Shown: positions 46,816 through 55,900 of the stretch, one piece after another
How positions within the stretch are numbered: position 1 is the stretch's first letter
How the letters are laid out: the number at the start of each line of letters is the position of its first letter
Assembly (NCBI GenBank): GCA_023423935.1
Contig: JAFAEQ010000067.1
Location: 1-64,000, forward strand
Length of the DNA: 64,000 nt
Source of the DNA: Pseudomonadota bacterium
GTDB lineage: Bacteria > Pseudomonadota > Gammaproteobacteria > Steroidobacterales > Steroidobacteraceae
Reading direction: 5' to 3'
Made by a program: the position numbers and the translations under genes
Notes under the pieces: model-generated
Database searches by the model: none
What the model saw: only the letters and a program-made list of their open reading frames with translations
Told to the model about the DNA's origin: nothing

Positions 46816-48858
46816 CTAGCGATCGCGACCGCGACGGACAGGCTTCGATGGACGCGCACCAGCCTTGGGACGCTTGTCGAAGCCGCGCGGCGCAGGCCGC
46901 CCGCCTGTCGGCCGCTCGCGACGCAGGCGCTCGGCCTGTGTCTTCAGCGCCAGACTGATCTGCAACTGCTGACCGGCCACTCGCACTTTCTGCAGCGTGC
47001 GAAAAATCTCTTTCGGCATGCCGCCGGGAAGATCGATGAAACTGTGATCCTCGCGAATCACCAGCCGACCGATGTACTTGCCTTCGAGTCCTGCCTCGTT
47101 CGCGATGGCGCCGACGATGTTGCCGGGTTTGACGCCGTGCACCGAACCGACCTCGATTCGATAGGTCTGCATCTCGGTGTCATCGTGATGCTCACGCGGT
47201 TTGCGTTCACGGTACGAATCCTCGTGGCGCGCTTCACGCACAGGCTCGCGCTCGCGAGTACGCTCGTCGCGACTTGCGAAGCTGCGGGGCGACTCCGATG
47301 TCTCGGTCTTGCGCGGCTTGCGTTCAGGACGCGCCTCGTGCGCTTCTTCGCGAGGCTCCTCTGTCACGACCCTCTCTGCCCGAGGCATTTCTGCCCGAGA
47401 CCTTTCAGCCCGAGGCCTTTCCGCCCGAGGCTCTTCTGCCCGAAACCTTTCTCTCGACGGTGCAGAACGTGCTTCGCTGTCGCGTGAAGGGCGGCGATCC
47501 TCGCCATGGACGTCGAGGAGAAAGGGCGTTTTGCCGCGGATGATCCCGGCAAGGGCCGCTGCGATCTCGATCGCCGGCACGTTATGCGTCTGCTCGTAAC
47601 GTTCGATGAGCTCGCGGAACTCGGAGCCCTCGTTCGCCTCCAGCGCCGCGGTAATCCGGTCGTTGAATCGGACGATGCGCTGCTCGTTCACATCCTGCAC
47701 GGTCGGCAGCTGCATCTGGGTGATCGGCGAGCGCGTCGTGCGCTCGATCACGCGCAGCATGTTGCGCTCGCGCGGCGCGATGAACAGGATCGCCTCGCCC
47801 GCGCGGCCAGCGCGGCCCGTACGCCCGATACGATGCACATACGATTCCGGATCGTAGGGCACATCGAAGTTCACGACGTGCGTGATGCGTTCGACGTCGA
47901 TGCCGCGTGCCGCGACATCGGTGGCGACCACGATATCGATCTGACCCGTCTTGAGTTTCGAAATGGTTCGCTCGCGCAAGGGCTGCGGCACATCGCCATT
48001 CAGCGCCTCGACTGCAAAGCCGCGTGCTTCGAGCCGCTCGGCAAGCTCGGCGGTTGCCTGCTTGGTGCGCGCGAAGACGATCATCGCGTCGAACGGCTCA
48101 GCTTCCAGAATGCGAGTGAGTGCATCGAGCTTGTGCATGCCGCTGACCATCCAGTAACGCTGACGGATGGTCGCTGCGGTGCTGGTCGTGCTGCGGATCG
48201 TGACTTCGGCGGGCTGTCGCAGGTAGTTCTGCGCGATACGCCGCACCTCTTTCGGCATGGTCGCGGAGAACAGCGCCGTCTGTCGCGACTCGGGCGTCTG
48301 CTGCAGGATCCATTCGACGTCGTCGATGAACCCCATGCGCAGCATCTCGTCGGCTTCGTCGAGCACCAGATAGCGCAGCGCGTCGAGCTTGAGCGTGCCG
48401 CGCTTGAGATGATCCATTACACGACCGGGCGTGCCGATGACGACGTGAACCCCGCGTCGCAGGCTCTGCAACTGCGGCGTGTAGCTCTGACCGCCGTAGA
48501 TCGGCAGCACATGAAAGCCCGGCAGATGCGAGGCATAGCGCTGAAAGGCTTCGGCCACCTGGATGGCCAGCTCACGCGTCGGCGTCAGCACCAGCGCCTG
48601 CACATCGCGCGAGCCGACATCGATGTTGGACAGGATCGGCAACGCGAAAGCGGCGGTCTTGCCGGTGCCCGTCTGCGCCTGACCGACGACATCGGTGCCC
48701 GCCAGGATGTGCGGAATCGTCGCGGCCTGAATGGGCGAGGGCTGCTCGTAGCCCACATCGTTGAGCGCTGCGAGCACGCCTTCGCTCAGCGCGAGGTCTT
48801 TGAAAGCAATGGATTCGGGGGCCGGCGCAGCATCGCCTGGCGGTACGTTGGAAGACAC
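46816..48858 (-). CDS. DEAD-box RNA helicase (DeaD/CsdA type)
   Basis: I chose the GTG at 48858 with GAGG 5 nt upstream (680 aa); a TTG at 48888 is less likely. Motifs in order: AQTGTGKTAAFALP, PTRELA, DEAD (VLDEADEMLR), SAT, and HRIGRTGRAGR. The C-terminal RNA-binding domain of the DbpA type (YRIEVGSVHGVKPGNIVGAIANEAGL) is followed by a basic tail. A linker (about 490-560) contains five RAExP-type pentapeptides encoded by 15-bp tandem repeats near 47380-47460. It unwinds RNA during ribosome assembly, mRNA decay or cold adaptation. Confidence 0.93.
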   Translation of the reverse strand: MSSNVPPGDAAPAPESIAFKDLALSEGVLAALNDVGYEQPSPIQAATIPHILAGTDVVGQAQTGTGKTAAFALPILSNIDVGSRDVQALVLTPTRELAIQVAEAFQRYASHLPGFHVLPIYGGQSYTPQLQSLRRGVHVVIGTPGRVMDHLKRGTLKLDALRYLVLDEADEMLRMGFIDDVEWILQQTPESRQTALFSATMPKEVRRIAQNYLRQPAEVTIRSTTSTAATIRQRYWMVSGMHKLDALTRILEAEPFDAMIVFARTKQATAELAERLEARGFAVEALNGDVPQPLRERTISKLKTGQIDIVVATDVAARGIDVERITHVVNFDVPYDPESYVHRIGRTGRAGRAGEAILFIAPRERNMLRVIERTTRSPITQMQLPTVQDVNEQRIVRFNDRITAALEANEGSEFRELIERYEQTHNVPAIEIAAALAGIIRGKTPFLLDVHGEDRRPSRDSEARSAPSRERFRAEEPRAERPRAERSRAEMPRAERVVTEEPREEAHEARPERKPRKTETSESPRSFASRDERTREREPVREARHEDSYRERKPREHHDDTEMQTYRIEVGSVHGVKPGNIVGAIANEAGLEGKYIGRLVIREDHSFIDLPGGMPKEIFRTLQKVRVAGQQLQISLALKTQAERLRRERPTGGRPAPRGFDKRPKAGARPSKPVRRGRDR

Positions 48859-48936
48859 GATGACCTCGGTAAAAGCCTCAGCACGCAAGAAGGCGCGCTG
48901 GAAAAGGGGCGCGATTGTAGCCGTTCGGCGCTGGAC

Positions 48937-49710
48937 TCAGGGCTGATATTCGTAATGCCAGGGCTCATGGGGCGCTTTTAACGGGCCCTTGAACCGCGCA
49001 CTGACCGCCATCACCGCCGCATGAAGCTTCTGCGACCACCCCTGCGCCTCCCAGGTGTCGGCAATCTTTGCCACTTCGGGTCCCGCAATCACGGTGCGCC
49101 CCCGATGGACCTGGAAATCGATGGCCCGCGCCCGGCCGTGTAATGACAATCCCGGCGCCGCCAGAGGCGCGGGAACCGGGGGCTGCCATTCGATCAGTGC
49201 CGCGCGCAGGGTTTCCGGCGTGAGTTCGGGCGGCCTGCCATCGAAGCGGGTGCACAACTCTCGTCCCAGGGCCGCCGCGACTTTCGCGACACCCTGATTT
49301 TCATTCCAGCGCTGGATTTGCAGATCGAGACTGCGGACGTCGGTGTTGGCGTAGAGCTGATAGCCGGGATTGTCGCGCTCGAAGCGCGTGCGGATCTTTT
49401 CGATCTCGCCCAGAAGCTCCTGGTACTCGGCCGACTGGCGATACATTTCGATCTGCGCCTGCGACCAGCTCCAGCGCTCTCCCAGCGATTGCTCGTTGCG
49501 AAGATAGGATCTCAGTGCAAGCAGGCGGCGATCGAGATCCGCGATTCGGCGCAATGCGTCGGATACCTGCGCGCCGCGGTCACGTGTGAGTCGCGACCAC
49601 TGTGTCTCGAGTGAGGAATCCCGCGAGCAGGATTGCGCGAACACAGACCCGGCCACGCCAGACAGCACGATGACGAGCAGGGTTTCTGCCAGCCATCGCG
49701 GCGCCATCAT
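48937..49710 (-). CDS. Secreted LAS-family (M15) peptidoglycan peptidase
   Basis: The 257 aa protein has a signal peptide (ending VFAQ). The C-terminal catalytic domain has SLHGRARAIDFQV, the zinc-ligand segment, and HEPWHYEYQP, with the Glu-x-x-His of LAS enzymes. The N-terminal region (about 30-135) is a long charged helical part, probably a coiled coil. It probably cleaves D-Ala-containing stem peptides in the periplasm. Its ATG overlaps the stop of the DUF4342 gene by 4 nt, so it is part of the LytSR operon. Confidence 0.83.
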   Translation of the reverse strand: MMAPRWLAETLLVIVLSGVAGSVFAQSCSRDSSLETQWSRLTRDRGAQVSDALRRIADLDRRLLALRSYLRNEQSLGERWSWSQAQIEMYRQSAEYQELLGEIEKIRTRFERDNPGYQLYANTDVRSLDLQIQRWNENQGVAKVAAALGRELCTRFDGRPPELTPETLRAALIEWQPPVPAPLAAPGLSLHGRARAIDFQVHRGRTVIAGPEVAKIADTWEAQGWSQKLHAAVMAVSARFKGPLKAPHEPWHYEYQP

Positions 49711-49967
49711 GAATCCGAGGCCTCTTTTTCGATGACGATAGTGCCGCGCATGACCAGCGCAGCGATTGCACCGATCGCTGCCAGTTGCGGCGCGAGCAGG
49801 GTGCCGACGACACCGAGCGTGAGCGGGATATCGACCAGTACCCTGCCCTCTTCGTTCTTGATGATGACCCGTCGCACATGGCCTTCGTGCAGGATCTCCT
49901 TGATTTTCGCCAGCAGCGAATCGCCGCTGAACGAGAATTCTTCGGAACGGAAATTCGAATCGGTCAT
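49707..49967 (-). CDS. DUF4342 family small protein
   Basis: The 86 aa protein has the DUF4342 core: KIKEILHEGHVRRVIIKNEEGRVLVDIPLTLGVVGTLLAPQLAAIGAI (conserved positions seen at about 21-70). One hydrophobic stretch follows, which may insert in the membrane. Function is unknown. It is located between the LytTR regulator and the M15 peptidase, overlapping the latter by 4 nt. Confidence 0.85.
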   Translation of the reverse strand: MTDSNFRSEEFSFSGDSLLAKIKEILHEGHVRRVIIKNEEGRVLVDIPLTLGVVGTLLAPQLAAIGAIAALVMRGTIVIEKEASDS

Positions 49968-49985
49968 GGGTTTCCTCGATGCAGA

Positions 49986-50726
49986 TCAGCCGATGAGTTC
50001 TTTCAGCTTTGCGTGACCCGTTCTCGACATCGGCAATTTGCTGCCGTCCGAGAGAATCGCAAGCCAGCTGTCCTTACCGTACAGATCAATGCGTGCGAGC
50101 CGCTCGATGTTCAAGATGAAAGACCGGTGAATACGTACAAAGCGCGCCGGATCGAGCTGCGATTCCAGATCGCTCATGGTCTGTTGCTTGCGCAGATGCT
50201 TGCCGCCGATGGCGAAGGACAGATAGTCGTCCTGCGCCTCGACATAATCGATGCGCTCGACGGGCAGCACATGCACGCGACCTTCGTGCCGTATCAGCAC
50301 GCGCTCGAGCGACTTGCCTGGCGGGCGGGCCGCAACGGCCAGTTCGGCCGCTGAAGGCTGTGGCGCACGCGTACGCAGCCGCTCTCTTGCGCGATCCACT
50401 GCTTCGCGCAGACGCGCAGGCTCCACGGGCTTGAGCAGATAGTCGATCGCGTGCACCTCGAATGCCTTCAATGCGTATTCATCGAATGCCGTACTGAAGA
50501 TCACCGCCGGCGCGCGTTCGCCGAGCAGCTCGAGCACTTCGAACCCGGAGAGCTTCGGCATCTGGATGTCGAGAAAGATCAGCTCGGGATTGAGCTCCTC
50601 GCACATCTTCACGGCTTCGAAGCCATTGGCGGCCTGTCCGATCACTTCGAGTCCATCCAGCTTGTTCAGGTGCTCGATCAGGAGCGATCGCGCCAGGGTT
50701 TCATCATCGACGACGAGTACACGCAT
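49986..50726 (-). CDS. LytTR family response regulator
   Basis: The ATG at 50726 gives 246 aa. The receiver domain has DDE near the start, the phospho-acceptor Asp53 (FLDIQMP) and STAFDEYALKAFE. The C-terminal LytTR DNA-binding domain has RIDYVEAQDDYLSFAIGGK and RFVRIHRSFILNIERLARI. The kinase gene is 13 nt upstream on the same strand. Targets are expected to be envelope or extracellular-function genes. LytTR sites, a pair of short direct repeats, might be sought near 52.97 kb. Confidence 0.92.
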   Translation of the reverse strand: MRVLVVDDETLARSLLIEHLNKLDGLEVIGQAANGFEAVKMCEELNPELIFLDIQMPKLSGFEVLELLGERAPAVIFSTAFDEYALKAFEVHAIDYLLKPVEPARLREAVDRARERLRTRAPQPSAAELAVAARPPGKSLERVLIRHEGRVHVLPVERIDYVEAQDDYLSFAIGGKHLRKQQTMSDLESQLDPARFVRIHRSFILNIERLARIDLYGKDSWLAILSDGSKLPMSRTGHAKLKELIG

Positions 50727-50739
50727 GTTGTTGACCTCT

Positions 50740-51795
50740 TCAGGCGCCCGCAGGTGCCGGCAGCAGGATCGAGACGCGGAAATTGGTGTCGGTCGCATCC
50801 ACATCGACGCTCGCCCGATTGCCGCAAAGCGTCTCCACACGCGAGCGCACGTTCACAAGGCCCACGCCGGTGCTGCGGGAAGGCGGGCGATCCGGATCAC
50901 AGGGATTCTCGACGACGAGTTCCAGGAATGCTTCGCGACGCCGCGCACTCACATGCACCTCACCGCCTTCGAGCAGATGCGCAACGCCATGGTGTACGGC
51001 GTTTTCGACCAGCGGCTGCAACATGAGCGGCGGCACGAACACGGCTTTGACGTCATCGGCGATGTCGAAACGTGCACGCAGCCGCTCGCCGAACCGCACG
51101 CGTTCGATCGCGAGAAACGTTTCGGCGAGCGCGATCTCTTCGGACAGCGGAATCGCTGTCTCGCGGCCGAGCGTGAGGCTCTTGCGGAAGAACTGCGCCA
51201 TGAGAAAGCACATATGGCGTGCCGCTTCGGTGTTGTTGCCGATGAGCGCCGCCACCGAGTTCAAACTGTTGAACAGAAAATGCGGATCGAGCTGGGCGCG
51301 CAGCGATTTGAGCTCGGCTTCACGCGCGAGCACCTGCAGTTCGAGCGCGCGACGTTCAGCCTCACGCGAACGTTGAAACGCCCACAACAGATAGTGGCCG
51401 AGCACGGCCAGCAGAATGGCTATGCCACCGGCAAACACAAGCAACGGAATCGCTGCACTCGCCTCCTGCGGATATGTCTGGCCGGGCTGCAACAGAAACC
51501 GCATCCAGCCATAGGCGAGCGCGAGCCACAGACCGAGAGAGACGACGCCTGCAGCGGTCCACAGTCCAGCCATTCGCAGCGGCGGCGTGGACGAAGGCGG
51601 CAGCACCTGTACGAGCCACCAGAACGAGAGCGACTGCAGGCCGAGCAACACCGCGAGCGGCACGGAGAATTCGAGCGCCCACGCAGCGGGCGCCTTGCCG
51701 CCGAAGTACATGACGCTCGACAGCAGCAGACCGAAGGCCACCCAGACCGCGATATATCCCAGCATGCGGCCGCGATTGATGAGGATCGGATGCAT
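50740..51795 (-). CDS. LytS-type sensor histidine kinase (His_kinase family)
   Basis: The 351 aa protein has about four membrane helices (residues 10-145) and a short helical linker. The His_kinase core has LDPHFLFNSLN with the phospho-acceptor His, then the N box LVENAVHHG and the G box STGVGLVNVRSRVE. No large extracytoplasmic sensor exists, so it probably senses within the membrane or through the LiaF-like protein upstream. Confidence 0.9.
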   Translation of the reverse strand: MHPILINRGRMLGYIAVWVAFGLLLSSVMYFGGKAPAAWALEFSVPLAVLLGLQSLSFWWLVQVLPPSSTPPLRMAGLWTAAGVVSLGLWLALAYGWMRFLLQPGQTYPQEASAAIPLLVFAGGIAILLAVLGHYLLWAFQRSREAERRALELQVLAREAELKSLRAQLDPHFLFNSLNSVAALIGNNTEAARHMCFLMAQFFRKSLTLGRETAIPLSEEIALAETFLAIERVRFGERLRARFDIADDVKAVFVPPLMLQPLVENAVHHGVAHLLEGGEVHVSARRREAFLELVVENPCDPDRPPSRSTGVGLVNVRSRVETLCGNRASVDVDATDTNFRVSILLPAPAGA

Positions 51796-51819
51796 CTTCA
51801 GCGCTGGCCCGGCCGCAGA

Positions 51820-52587
51820 TCAGTTCTTCACTTCGATGCCGCTCATCACGACAAAGCCAGTGATGATGAGGGTCTTGGTCGGGACGGTGCTGGTAGGCCG
51901 GCGCTTGTCGACGAACCCGCCCATGAGCGTTGCAACCTTGCTGACGACCGTCCAGTCGGGCGGCACGTAGATCTCCATTCCGCCCCAGAACGCGAACAAA
52001 TCGATCGTCGCCGAGTCGCTTTCCATACGCGCGCCCGACAGGTCGAGCTTCACGCCGGCCATCACCGCGCTCAGGTCGGCACCGCGGAACGGACGGGAGA
52101 CAGGCCGCAGTTCGGTGCCCGACATCACCGCAAAACAGCGGACGTACTCGGCATGTTCTTCGACGATCTCGGCGGATGGCTGCTGCGGCGCGCGCTGGCC
52201 ATGAAAGGCGCGCCATACCAGGACTCCGCCGAGCCCCAGCAGCGCGAGCGGGAATGCGAGCTGCCAGAAGCCCACATCGATCCAGCCGATCTTGCCGGCA
52301 AAGATCCAGGTGCCGATGCCGATGAAAACCCACCCGAGGCGCTGCGAGCGGTCATTCGTGTGCTGAACCACCAGGCTCGTACCGACCAGAATCAGCAGCA
52401 GCGGCCAGAAGAGGCGGAAAGCCTGTCGCGTATCGATCCATCCGAGATTACCCGCCAGAAAGATCAGGCCGAGCACGATGACCCACAGGCCGATCAAGAG
52501 CCGCGTCAGGAACAGGGGATCGCGCCGACGCTCCTGACCGACGCGTTCGCGCAGCCAATCGCCTGGCCGGATCGGATCATCGCTCAT
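51820..52587 (-). CDS. LiaF-like membrane protein
   Basis: The ATG at 52587 gives 255 aa. The N-terminal half has four helices of the DUF5668/LiaF transmembrane type (GLIFLAGNLGWIDTRQAFRLFWPLLLILVG). The C-terminal half is a LiaF-like beta domain, with FRGADLSAVMAGVKLDLSGARM and MEIYVPPDWTVVSKV. In Firmicutes, LiaF restrains a kinase until cell-wall stress occurs. Here it overlaps the DUF5668 gene by 11 nt and precedes the LytS-like kinase, so a similar inhibitory role is plausible. Confidence 0.85.
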   Translation of the reverse strand: MSDDPIRPGDWLRERVGQERRRDPLFLTRLLIGLWVIVLGLIFLAGNLGWIDTRQAFRLFWPLLLILVGTSLVVQHTNDRSQRLGWVFIGIGTWIFAGKIGWIDVGFWQLAFPLALLGLGGVLVWRAFHGQRAPQQPSAEIVEEHAEYVRCFAVMSGTELRPVSRPFRGADLSAVMAGVKLDLSGARMESDSATIDLFAFWGGMEIYVPPDWTVVSKVATLMGGFVDKRRPTSTVPTKTLIITGFVVMSGIEVKN

Positions 52588-52972
52588 GCGACACCTGGTC
52601 ATCCGCTCGGCCATCCGCCCGGCTATGTCGGCCGCACATCCCGTCACCGAAAATGATGTCGAGGCCATAAGCGATGACGAAGACCGGCCAGGCGGAGAAC
52701 CACCCGAGCCCCATCCAATCGAGCGTTGCGATCAGACAGTAAACACCTGTGGCGACGAGCCACAGTGCGCCGCTGCGCGTGAGGTGCCGGCTCGGACTGA
52801 TCAATCCCACGATACCCGGCCCGATCAGGAAGAGGGGCCAGAGCTCCCACAGAACCCGCGGGACGTTCCATCCCAGGTTCATGGCCAGCAGGAAGCCACC
52901 AAAAACGATCAGAACGATACCCGTCGCCAGCGGCGAGCGCCGTCGTCGCGAGGGTCGTTGAAGTTCATTCAT
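52577..52972 (-). CDS. DUF5668 family membrane protein
   Basis: Started at the ATG at 52972 it has 131 aa. Three or four membrane helices carry the LiaF-type transmembrane repeat GGFLLAMNLGWNVPRVLWELWPLFLIGPGIVGL. A charged C-terminal tail follows. It is the first gene of the six-gene envelope-sensing operon, and overlaps the LiaF-like gene by 11 nt. Confidence 0.82.
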   Translation of the reverse strand: MNELQRPSRRRRSPLATGIVLIVFGGFLLAMNLGWNVPRVLWELWPLFLIGPGIVGLISPSRHLTRSGALWLVATGVYCLIATLDWMGLGWFSAWPVFVIAYGLDIIFGDGMCGRHSRADGRADDQVSHER

Positions 52973-53354
52973 ACAAACGGTTTCCGGCACACAGGCCGCT
53001 CCTGGGAATACACCATACGAGTACGCCCGAAAGCTGGCCAGCAGACACCGGTCAACGGCAGGGCCCTGCCGGTGAAGAATCACCTCAGCAAGCAGGGTCA
53101 TGGCTTGGCTCGAGCGCTCGTACCGAAGACGGATTCGCCGCGGCAGCACCTCACGCCAGAACAATCAGAGCATCGGGTTGGGGCATCCGCTGTGGGTTCG
53201 GCTTTAACTTGCTGAAGCCGAACAGATTGCCTTTCTTAATCTAGCCAGCAGTCGAGCAGTCCCATTGGCCAGCTGCTTCTTTGTGGGTCGGGTTCAGCCG
53301 AACAGTTCCGTGCCTCCGAAGACGCCTTCGAGCCCTATGGGACGCGCACGTCCA
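52973..53354. other. Intergenic region with degenerate REP-like element
   Basis: The first about 200 nt should hold the promoter of the DUF5668 operon; I see no clear box. From 53190 to 53310 a degraded copy of the composite repeat occurs: GTTCGGCTT and AAGCCGAAC arms at 53196-53223, then TGGCCAGCTG and GGGTTCAGCCGAAC. No gene is seen. Confidence 0.6.
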
Positions 53355-55781
53355 TCACTGTCGTTGCTGCGGGGCGCCCTGGCGGCCGGAGTAGTTGCCT
53401 GAGCGGCCACCATCCTGACTCCGGCTGGAATTGCTGTTGTTGAAACGTGGCTGCGACGACGGCGAGCTGCGCTGCTCAGCGCGCGGCTGGGGCGCGACGC
53501 TGCGCTGTTGCTGCGTCGGTGCCGGGCGCGATTCGCTGCGTTGTGGCTCGTAGCGTCTGGGCTGCTCGCTGCGGGGCGGGCTGCTCCACTGAGGGCGAGC
53601 CGACTGAATACTCGGCTGGGTATTCGGCTCGGCACTCGGCGACCGATATTCCCGGCGCGCAGTGTCACCCGAACCACCATAGGAGCGGCGCTGCTCGACA
53701 GGGCTCGTTCGCAGCTGCTGGCGACTGTCCTCGCCACGCCGCGGTTGCGATTGCGACGCCTCGCCCGCGGGGAGCGACTGACGCCGCAATGAGTTGATGG
53801 GAGGCGTCGTACCCGCAGGATTCTCGCGAGGCTCCTGTCGCCGCGGCTGACTGAAACGAGAACTTCCCGGATCGCCTGTCCCCGCAGGATCCATGCGCGA
53901 TTCCGCACGCTCACGCTGCAGGGAACGTGCTTCGTTCGCCGTATCGAAACGGCGCTGCGACTCATCGCGCTGACGCACCGCCCACGACGGGCGATCGGAC
54001 AGAGTGCGAGTGGCCGGACGCGGCTGCGTGGGCTGACCCTGCACGATTGCGCTGCGATCCGCATCGTCACGCTGGATGCGACGTCCGCGACCGTCGGTCG
54101 TCGCGGGATTCTGTCCTGCGCGTGTCGAGCCGCGATTCTCATCGCGCGTACGGGCGAGCTCGGATGCAGGACTGGTACGGATCAGCTGGGAACGCGCGAT
54201 CGGACGGCCGCCGTTGGCCTCGATCTGTCGACGCTCGACGTCGAAGGGTACACGCGTGACGCCGCGGCTCGTCGCAGGACGATCGTTCGTCAGACGCGCG
54301 ACACCAGGATCGGTGGCCGAACGTCCGGGGATGCGGCCCAGCACGCGCGCGGCGAATACGCTGTCGCGGTTTGGAGCGAGCGCCGGCGGCCGCGGATCGC
54401 GATTCCAGCGCCGCAGATCGGCTGCAGTAATCTGCGTTTCATGACCCTGCAGCGGCCGCCCGCCGATGAAGCGATCGCGATCGACGATCGTCACCGCGCG
54501 CGGATTGCGACCATAGCGATAGTCGAAGTTGCGATGGCGTCCGTTGTAAACGTTGGTGATGTACGTGTTGTTGACGATGATCGTGTTCGACACGTTCACG
54601 CGATTGAGATAGTGACGCGAATAGCGATAGCCCGGCACATAGACCTCGCGCGGTCCGAGCGGGAACCAGCCGATGCCGCCACCGAAGGACACTGAAACCG
54701 CCGAAGCAGGACCTGTCCATGCGACCAGCGCGGGCGCATACACGGGTCGCAAGTGGCGCGGACCCGGCACCCAGCACCAGCGGCTGCCCACGTAAGCCCA
54801 GCGGCCGTAGTGGAAGGGCGCGAATCCCCAGGGCGAAGCATCGACCCAGCTCCAGCCCCATGGCGACACCCAGACCCATCGTCCGTAGCGATACGGAGCC
54901 CAGCCTGCGGCGACATAGGTAGGCGCCCATACGTAGCCATAACTCGGTTCGTACGCCCAGCGGCCATGGCGATCGAGATCTTCGTAACCGATCACCTCGG
55001 TCGACACGTAACGGGCGGATTCGGAGCTGTCGCGACGCTTGTTGCGATCGTTGGCCCAATCCTCGAACGCCGTCCGCGGACCGAGCCGCTCGATGCGGGC
55101 GGAGAGCTGGTTCGTGCCGCTGAACACACCTTCCTGATTGGCGCTGACAGTCCAGTTCTTTCCATCCGCACTGACTTCGCTTTCGCCATTGCGCGTCCGG
55201 ACGATGGTCTGATCGCCGGCGCTGTTCGCCTGAATGTGGTACTCGCCCGGATGCAGCAACGTCACGGTGGCGTTGGGCGTGTCGATCTCGATGCGCTCAC
55301 CTTCGAGCATGCGATCGATTCGAACGTTTGCCGATCCTTCGGTCAGGTTCAGGTGCATCACCTCGTCGTCGAGATCGACGAACGACAAGCCGGTACCCTG
55401 ATCCAGATGAAGCGTGGCGGTGCCCACCTGCAACTCGGCCCGCGCGCCGCTGTCCACCCACAAGCGATCGCCGGTGGTCATCGGACGATTCAGCAGGGCG
55501 TCGGCCCATTCGTCGGTTCCCGCAGGCGCCATCGAAACATCGCCTTCGCGCAGACTCAACCGAGCGACCCGGCTCGGTGGATCGACGGCGGGATCGTCCT
55601 GCTGCGCACCTTGCTGCTCGATCACGGGCTCCGGGGCTCGCGCATCGCCCTGGGCATCGCCCTGCGCATCGCTTTGTGCGGCAGGCTGCTCCTCGATGAC
55701 TGGCTCAGGCTGCACAACGGGTTCCTGAGCCAGCGTGACGCCGGCAAATGAGAGCAGACAGATCAGGAACAGATTACGCAT
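53355..55781 (-). CDS. Secreted FecR/DUF6600 protein
   Basis: The ATG at 55781 gives 808 aa with a signal peptide (LLSFAGVTLAQ). After an acidic Gln/Pro linker comes a FecR domain (about 85-200; DRLWVDSGARAELQVGTATLHLDQGT). Then comes a DUF6600 region of aromatic repeats (YGYVWAPTYVAAGWAPYRYGRW; about 290-380). The C-terminal half is a low-complexity Arg/Gln/Ser/Pro chain. It is periplasmic or surface-exposed. No sigma factor or TonB receptor lies beside it, so it is not a classical FecR regulator. Confidence 0.82.
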   Translation of the reverse strand: MRNLFLICLLSFAGVTLAQEPVVQPEPVIEEQPAAQSDAQGDAQGDARAPEPVIEQQGAQQDDPAVDPPSRVARLSLREGDVSMAPAGTDEWADALLNRPMTTGDRLWVDSGARAELQVGTATLHLDQGTGLSFVDLDDEVMHLNLTEGSANVRIDRMLEGERIEIDTPNATVTLLHPGEYHIQANSAGDQTIVRTRNGESEVSADGKNWTVSANQEGVFSGTNQLSARIERLGPRTAFEDWANDRNKRRDSSESARYVSTEVIGYEDLDRHGRWAYEPSYGYVWAPTYVAAGWAPYRYGRWVWVSPWGWSWVDASPWGFAPFHYGRWAYVGSRWCWVPGPRHLRPVYAPALVAWTGPASAVSVSFGGGIGWFPLGPREVYVPGYRYSRHYLNRVNVSNTIIVNNTYITNVYNGRHRNFDYRYGRNPRAVTIVDRDRFIGGRPLQGHETQITAADLRRWNRDPRPPALAPNRDSVFAARVLGRIPGRSATDPGVARLTNDRPATSRGVTRVPFDVERRQIEANGGRPIARSQLIRTSPASELARTRDENRGSTRAGQNPATTDGRGRRIQRDDADRSAIVQGQPTQPRPATRTLSDRPSWAVRQRDESQRRFDTANEARSLQRERAESRMDPAGTGDPGSSRFSQPRRQEPRENPAGTTPPINSLRRQSLPAGEASQSQPRRGEDSRQQLRTSPVEQRRSYGGSGDTARREYRSPSAEPNTQPSIQSARPQWSSPPRSEQPRRYEPQRSESRPAPTQQQRSVAPQPRAEQRSSPSSQPRFNNSNSSRSQDGGRSGNYSGRQGAPQQRQ

Positions 55782-55900
55782 GGCGCACCGGATGTGACTT
55801 ACTCGAGTAACGCTCATCCCCTTTTCAAAGGTTCGCCCGCATCTTCCCGGGGAACGGGTGAACTCAATGTGAACGGTCCCGCTGCTAGACTCAACAGGTC

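Noticed and set aside
47506..48981. Plus-strand frame of 491 codons opposite the DEAD-box helicase
   Set aside because: Antisense shadow without motifs.
53294..54142. Second minus-strand frame overlapping the FecR/DUF6600 C-terminal region
   Set aside because: Arg/Ser-rich alternate frame of a low-complexity region; no start context.
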